Made by a program: the position numbers and the translations under genes. Below are positions 6,841 through 9,832 of a stretch of DNA of 9,832 nucleotides, piece after piece (position 1 is the stretch's first letter; every line of letters starts with the position of its first letter). Where the stretch lies: NCBI GenBank assembly GCA_021639365.1, contig JAJXHK010000031.1:2509-12340 (forward strand). The letters run 5' to 3'. Source of the DNA: Collinsella aerofaciens. GTDB lineage: Bacteria; Actinomycetota; Coriobacteriia; Coriobacteriales; Coriobacteriaceae. Below the pieces are notes generated by a model. The model did not search any database, was not told the origin of the DNA, and saw only the letters and a list, made by a program, of their open reading frames with translations.

Positions 6841-6903
6841 CGGACGGTTGGGTGCCAACTGAGGTGGCGCTCACGTATTCGTTTTGCTTGCTAAGGAGTG
6901 TCC

Positions 6904-7608
6904 ATGGGCGTCGTCGATCCCTTTTCTGTTGCTCGGGCTGCTGGGCTCGAGCTCGTGCGGACGTCCGAGGGCCTTACGCTCACCGACGGCACGATGGAGT
7001 TGCGTGCCGATTTTGGCCGCATGCTTCCACGGCTCAAGCGGGGCCGTTTGCAGCAAGAGCTACTGGTGAAGGCTGCGCGCACAAAAGGCATCGAGCAACC
7101 ATGGGCGATTGATGCCACGGCAGGCTTTGGCGAGGACTCGCTGCTGCTGGCGGCCGCGGGCTTTACCGTCGATCTGTATGAACAGGATTGCGTGATCGCG
7201 GCGCTTCTCAAGGATGCCTTGGATCGCGCGGCAGATGATTCGGCGCTTGCGGCTACCGTGTCGCGCATGCGCTTGCATGCGGGCGAGGACAGTATTGTCG
7301 GCCTTCGCCATGTAGCTGAGCTGATCGAGCGGGGCGAGCTCGCGGCTCCTGACGTGGTATATCTGGACCCCATGTTTCCCGGGCGCACCAAGAGCGCGGC
7401 GGTGAAAAAGAAGTTCCAACTCTTGCATCATCTGGAACAACCGTGTGCCGATGAGGAGACGCTGGTCGAAGCGGCGCTTGCGGTGCGGCCGCGCAAGGTC
7501 GTTATCAAGCGGCCGGCGAAGGGGCCACTGCTTGCCGGCGTTAAGCCGAGCTATCAGCTTGCGGGCAAGGCCGTTCGCTACGATGTTTTGGTGCCGCCGC
7601 GCCCGTAG
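6904..7608 (+). CDS. rsmJ: RsmJ-type 16S rRNA (guanine-N2) methyltransferase
   Basis: This 234-residue class I SAM-dependent methyltransferase resembles E. coli RsmJ, which makes m2G1516 in the 3' minor domain of 16S rRNA, near the decoding centre. The RsmJ-specific order of motifs is visible: RLKRGRLQQELLVKAAR (43-59, matching the GGRGE...LAKA block), SAM motif I DATAGFGEDSLLLAAAG (70-86), an acidic residue after beta-2 (E93 in LYEQD) followed by VIAALLKDAL, then VVYLDPMFP (151-159) with the catalytic DPMF-type motif and KSAAVKKK, and finally VVIKRPAKGPLLAG. The ATG at 6904 was chosen because AAGGAG (6893-6898) lies 5 nt before it. A GTG at 6898 overlaps that site and cannot be used with it. 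The family is mostly known from proteobacteria, so the target base here is inferred. Confidence 0.88.
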   Translation: MGVVDPFSVARAAGLELVRTSEGLTLTDGTMELRADFGRMLPRLKRGRLQQELLVKAARTKGIEQPWAIDATAGFGEDSLLLAAAGFTVDLYEQDCVIAALLKDALDRAADDSALAATVSRMRLHAGEDSIVGLRHVAELIERGELAAPDVVYLDPMFPGRTKSAAVKKKFQLLHHLEQPCADEETLVEAALAVRPRKVVIKRPAKGPLLAGVKPSYQLAGKAVRYDVLVPPRP

Positions 7609-7623
7609 CTTGCGTGCGATGGC

Positions 7624-7642
7624 CGGCGCTTCGCCAGCGCCG
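7624..7642. other. GC-rich hairpin between convergent genes
   Basis: CGGCGCT and AGCGCCG (7624-7630, 7636-7642) form a 7-bp stem with a 5-nt loop in the 48-bp gap between the stops of rsmJ and the convergent zinc-ribbon gene. It lacks a T-run on either strand, so at best it is a weak pause site. Confidence 0.3.
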
Positions 7643-7656
7643 TGCCGATGCGGAGC

Positions 7657-7953
7657 CTATTTCCAGGGGTGCGACGTCAGGTGCCAGCCGCCGCAGTATT
7701 CGCATTTGTAGCAGGCCAAACCACGCCGTCCGCGGTTTTCGCAGTCGGCCATAACGGCCTCGGCTTCGGCGCGTGTGTCGTAACGGTTTTTGCGCTCGCA
7801 CGACTTATAGCGCCAAGCCTCGTCGCGCTCGGCGTCCAGGGCGTCGCGGCGCTCGTCCTCGCGTGCAAACAGGTCGCTCATATCGCCGCCGGTGGCAGCG
7901 CCCAAAAACTCGCTTTTGGCTTTTGACCAGGCGGCTCGCTTTTTGCTCCCCAT
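7657..7953 (-). CDS. Small Cys-rich zinc-ribbon-like protein, unknown function
   Basis: This 98-residue, highly charged soluble protein has a basic N-terminus (GSKKRAAWSKAKSEF), an acidic/basic middle predicted helical (about 27-50, LFAREDERRDALDAERDEAW), then a C-terminal block with Cys52, Cys71, Cys81, Cys84, Cys87, His91 and His95. The Cys-x2-Cys-x2-Cys run and the C-x2-C-G-G-W-H-L-T-S ending resemble small proteins in which YRCPYCGGWHLT-type ends form a zinc ribbon, so metal binding is likely. KNRYDTRAEAEAVMADCENRG looks like the short helix-forming part of that family. The ATG at 7953 was chosen over an in-frame TTG at 7974, since GGAGAGGAG (7963-7971 on the opposite strand) overlaps the TTG. 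Spacing of 10 nt is a bit long. It is divergent from the GNAT gene. Nucleic-acid binding is a guess. Confidence 0.75.
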   Translation of the reverse strand: MGSKKRAAWSKAKSEFLGAATGGDMSDLFAREDERRDALDAERDEAWRYKSCERKNRYDTRAEAEAVMADCENRGRRGLACYKCEYCGGWHLTSHPWK

Positions 7954-7977
7954 CTGCTTCGCGCTCCTCTCCAAACG

Positions 7978-8009
7978 TTGGTATCATTGCTCAATCAAAG
8001 TGATACCAA
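7978..8009. promoter_or_regulatory. Inverted repeat in a divergent promoter region
   Basis: TTGGTATCA (7978-7986) and TGATACCAA (8001-8009) are perfect 9-bp inverted arms with a 14-nt AT-rich spacer, giving a 23-bp centre-to-centre distance, just over two helical turns. They occupy the middle of the short gap between the divergent zinc-ribbon and GNAT genes. This suits a dimeric regulator's operator. It may also be a symmetric pair of promoter elements, since TTGGTA and TGATAC are 17 bp apart on both strands. Confidence 0.5.
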
Positions 8010-8027
8010 TAAACGTGAGGTCGCCGC

Positions 8028-8519
8028 GTGATGATCAGAAAAACCCTCGATACCGACATTCCCGCCGTCATGGCTATCTATGACGCGGCCCGCGCCTTTA
8101 TGCGCGCGCATGGCAACGCCACGCAGTGGCCCGAGGGCACGCCTTCGGCCGAGCAGCTGGCTGCCGATATCGCCGCCGGTGGCAGCTATGTGTGCGAAGT
8201 CGACGGTCGTGTGGTGGCGACGTTTGCCTTTTTACTGGGTCCGGACGAGTGCTATGACGTGATTGAGGACGGTCAATGGCGCAGCGACATTCCGTATGCC
8301 GTGCTGCATCGCGTGGCATCCGACGGCACCGTGCACGGTATCGCGGCAGCGATGTTTGCCTTTGCCAAGGAACACGCCGACCATCTGCGTATCGACACGC
8401 ACGAGGACAACTTGCCCATGCAGGGCGCCATCGCCAAGGCCGGGTTTAAGCGCGCCGGTATCGTATATGTGTCGGACGGTACGCCGCGTGTCGCGTTTGA
8501 TTGGCTGCGCGAGGCGTAG
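8028..8519 (+). CDS. GNAT-family N-acetyltransferase
   Basis: This 163-residue single-domain GNAT protein transfers an acetyl group from acetyl-CoA to an unknown amine. IRKTLDTDIPAVMAIYDAAR (3-22) is the family's first strand and helix. FMRAHGNATQWPEGTPSAEQL (24-44) is typical of a well-conserved bacterial subgroup. The central strands are YVCEVDGRVVATFAFL (54-69), the acetyl-CoA region is HRVASDGTVHGIAAAMFAFA (94-113), where the usual Q/R-x-x-G-x-G/A loop appears in degenerate form as ASDGTVHG, and DTHEDNLPMQGAIAKAGF (123-140) is the conserved C-terminal motif. The start is uncertain: GTG at 8028 lies 7 nt after GAGG (8017-8020), while ATG at 8031 lies 10 nt after it. The two differ by one residue. 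A terminator follows 35 bp after the stop, so it is probably monocistronic. Confidence 0.88.
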   Translation: MMIRKTLDTDIPAVMAIYDAARAFMRAHGNATQWPEGTPSAEQLAADIAAGGSYVCEVDGRVVATFAFLLGPDECYDVIEDGQWRSDIPYAVLHRVASDGTVHGIAAAMFAFAKEHADHLRIDTHEDNLPMQGAIAKAGFKRAGIVYVSDGTPRVAFDWLREA

Positions 8520-8552
8520 GAGCCAAGGCACGTATCATCACCCAGCTCAAAT

Positions 8553-8751
8553 AAAAAAATGGCCCCGAGTGGGGCCATTTTTGGTAAAACGCGTCGTTGT
8601 GGGACTCGCATTGTTACCGCCTCAGATGAGACCGGGCGGGCAAAAGGGGAGGTGCCGGCTTTCGCAAGGCGCGAGCCTACGAAAATCGCCGCGCGGCAAC
8701 GCGGGGCGATGAGCTCGGTCGGGGGATAGGGCCCGCTTCGCCCGCCGGCCT
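8553..8751 (-). ncRNA. Candidate structured non-coding RNA, about 200 nt
   Basis: The 306 bp between the acetyltransferase and the GTPase lack any credible reading frame but are highly structured. On the minus strand, TGATACAAT (an extended -10) predicts a start at 8751-8750. That is exactly where an 11-bp long-range helix begins: GGCCGGCGGGC (8750-8740) pairs with GCCCGCCCGGTC (8641-8630) with one bulged C. Inside are a hairpin at 8710-8685 (ten pairs, one mismatch, 4-nt loop) and another at 8677-8657 (GGCT/AGCC with CGC/GCG inside); CGAGC and GCTCG (8715-8711 and 8676-8672) offer an alternative pairing to the second. The transcript would end at the terminator with seven T at 8553. It is not recognisable as tmRNA, RNase P RNA, SRP RNA or a common riboswitch. 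A short AAGCGGGCC piece recalls the 5' half of E. coli 6S RNA, but that is weak. Equally, the inverse-complement structure could be a plus-strand leader of the GTPase. Confidence 0.42.
8555..8582. terminator. Bidirectional Rho-independent terminator
   Basis: AAAAATGGCCCC (8555-8566) pairs perfectly with 8571-8582 around a GAGT loop. On the plus strand it ends in five T and terminates the acetyltransferase. On the minus strand it ends in seven consecutive T (8559-8553), the stronger direction, and would terminate any minus-strand RNA from the non-coding region to its right. Confidence 0.88.
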
Positions 8752-8755
8752 GTAA

Positions 8756-8764
8756 ATTGTATCA
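8756..8764 (-). promoter_or_regulatory. Extended -10 promoter for the candidate RNA
   Basis: Minus-strand TGATACAAT combines a TGn extension with TACAAT, five of six to the -10 consensus. A good -35 is absent, which extended -10 promoters tolerate. On the plus strand the same bases read GTATCAT, also -10-like (TATCAT at 8760-8765), which could instead serve the GTPase gene 60 bp downstream. Confidence 0.4.
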
Positions 8765-8825
8765 TCCAGTGTGGAACGAGGACGCCTGTTGCCGCGTGCG
8801 ATGGGCTGGCAATAAGAGGAGAGCC

Positions 8826-9832
8826 ATGTCGAAGCAAGCGGTCGTTGGAATCTTGGCGCATGTCGATGCCGGCAAGACCACGCTGGCCGAGGCCATGCTG
8901 TTCAACGCGGGTCGCATTCGCAAGCGCGGCCGCGTGGACGATGGCGATTCGCATCTGGACACTAACGCGATCGAGCGTGAGCGCGGCATCACGATTTTCT
9001 CGTCGCAGGCCGTGCTCGACCACGGCGATACCCGCGTCATGCTCGTGGATGCTCCCGGCCATGTCGATTTTTCTGCCGAGGCGGAGCGCACACTGCGTGC
9101 CCTGGACTACGCGATTCTGGTGGTGGGCGCCAACGATGGCGTGCAGGGGCACACCGAAACCCTGTGGCGCCTGCTTGCACGCTATGACATCCCGACGTTC
9201 ATCTTCATCAACAAGATCGATTTGGAGAATCCCGGCCGCGATGTTTTGCTGGCACAACTCGGGCAGCGTCTTTCCGAGGGCTGCCTGGATGCCAACGAGC
9301 TGCTGGCGGGCGGCGCCGTTCAGGAGGACGCTGCTGCGTTGGACGAAGCGGCGCTCGAGGAGTTTCTTGAAGCGGGTGAGCTTTCTGTCGCAACGCTGTC
9401 GCGCATGGTTGCCGAGCGCAAGCTCTTTCCCTGCTTTGCCGGCTCGGCGCTCAAGGACCAAGGCGTTGACGAGCTACTGGATGGTATATGCGCGCTGATG
9501 CGTGAGCAGGCGTGGCTCCCGGAGTTTGCCGCGCGCGTCTATCGTGTCAGCCGCGGGGATCGTGGCGAGCGCTTGGCTTGGGTTAAAGTGACCGGCGGCA
9601 CGCTGCGCGCAAAACAGATGATCAGCGGGCATTCCAGTGCCGAGGCGTGGGAACAGAAGGTCGATCAGGTACGCATCTATAACGGCGAGAAGTATGAGCT
9701 TGCCCAAGAAGTTGCTGCTGGCGGTATTTGCGCCGTGACGGGTCTTGCGCACGTTCGCCCAGGGGACGCCCTGGGCACGGAGCCCGCGGGCGATGCGCCC
9801 GTCATCGCTCCGGTCCTCACCTATACGGTGCT
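8826..9832 (+). CDS. TetM/EF-G-like ribosomal-protection GTPase (3' end outside window)
   Basis: This is the first 335 codons of a translational GTPase of the TetM/TetO/TetW ribosomal-protection group. These EF-G paralogues bind the ribosome and can release tetracycline. GTPase motifs are all present: P-loop AHVDAGKT (11-18), switch I ERERGIT (50-56), DAPGH (75-79, the T of the usual DTPGH replaced by A), NKID (129-132) and a GSAL box G5-type motif near residue 210. The N-terminus VVGILAHVDAGKTTLAEAML matches TetM closely in layout. The later VKVTGGTLRAKQMI region begins domain II. The ATG follows AGGAG (8817-8821). Family length is about 640 residues, so roughly half is missing, including the domain IV loops that act on the drug site. 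It may be a divergent chromosomal paralogue rather than a mobile resistance gene: base composition matches its neighbours and no mobile element is seen. Resistance cannot be concluded. Confidence 0.92.
   Translation, partial: MSKQAVVGILAHVDAGKTTLAEAMLFNAGRIRKRGRVDDGDSHLDTNAIERERGITIFSSQAVLDHGDTRVMLVDAPGHVDFSAEAERTLRALDYAILVVGANDGVQGHTETLWRLLARYDIPTFIFINKIDLENPGRDVLLAQLGQRLSEGCLDANELLAGGAVQEDAAALDEAALEEFLEAGELSVATLSRMVAERKLFPCFAGSALKDQGVDELLDGICALMREQAWLPEFAARVYRVSRGDRGERLAWVKVTGGTLRAKQMISGHSSAEAWEQKVDQVRIYNGEKYELAQEVAAGGICAVTGLAHVRPGDALGTEPAGDAPVIAPVLTYTV

Noticed and set aside
6898..6903. GTG start for rsmJ at 6898
   Set aside because: That GTG overlaps the AAGGAG ribosome binding site, which is properly placed for the ATG at 6904.
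7954..7974. TTG start seven codons upstream in the zinc-ribbon gene
   Set aside because: The TTG overlaps the only purine-rich ribosome binding site. The ATG at 7953 is used instead.
8630..8750. Identity of the candidate RNA as 6S RNA
   Set aside because: Only a short AAGCGGGCC-type stretch resembles E. coli 6S as I remember it. The rest of the bubble and closing stem does not match clearly, so no name is given.
8622..9461. 279-codon open frame on the minus strand opposite the GTPase and the non-coding region
   Set aside because: It is antisense to clear GTPase motifs, has no ribosome binding site or recognisable protein features, and its composition is what GC-rich antisense frames give.
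1..9832. CRISPR array, tRNA, rRNA, insertion sequence or prophage
   Set aside because: No regularly spaced long repeats, no cloverleaf with T-loop GTTCGA-type sequence, no transposase or phage protein motifs were found.

Overview
The window is a stretch of chromosome from a GC-rich, Gram-positive-like bacterium. The purine-rich AAGGAG/TAAGGAGG ribosome binding sites, the strong G/C third-position bias and the style of the proteins suggest Actinobacteria, most likely a Coriobacteriia gut organism such as Collinsella. That assignment is an inference from protein style, not a database match. There is no phage, transposase, CRISPR, tRNA or rRNA. The last gene is cut by the window edge.

Left part (1-5000): a short-chain dehydrogenase (+) ends at a perfect-palindrome terminator facing uracil-DNA glycosylase (ung, -). 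Upstream of ung on the same strand lies an EamA/DMT-type membrane transporter. It is divergent from a LysR-type regulator, the usual arrangement of a regulator with its target. The LysR gene converges on a MATE-family multidrug efflux pump with only 26 bp between them.

Middle part (5000-7660): an intergenic hairpin built from GACTAG units spaced exactly 27 bp precedes an RlmA-type 23S rRNA guanine-N1 methyltransferase. Two hairpin terminators follow it and also face a small four-helix membrane protein (-). A previously unlisted 47-residue single-helix membrane protein (+, 6697-6840) with a near-perfect ribosome binding site precedes an RsmJ-type 16S rRNA guanine-N2 methyltransferase.

Right part (7650-9832): a 98-residue Cys-rich zinc-ribbon-like protein (-) and a GNAT acetyltransferase (+) diverge around a perfect 9-bp inverted repeat. 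A bidirectional terminator follows the acetyltransferase. The roughly 240 bp beyond it are non-coding and strongly structured. They look like a minus-strand non-coding RNA of about 200 nt, starting at an extended -10 element and ending at that terminator. The window closes with the first 335 codons of a TetM/EF-G-like ribosomal-protection GTPase (+).

Functionally, three genes within 5 kb act on the ribosome (RlmA, RsmJ, the TetM-like GTPase) and two transporters lie nearby (DMT, MATE). Apart from the DMT/LysR pair, they appear to be separately transcribed housekeeping or tolerance genes rather than one operon.
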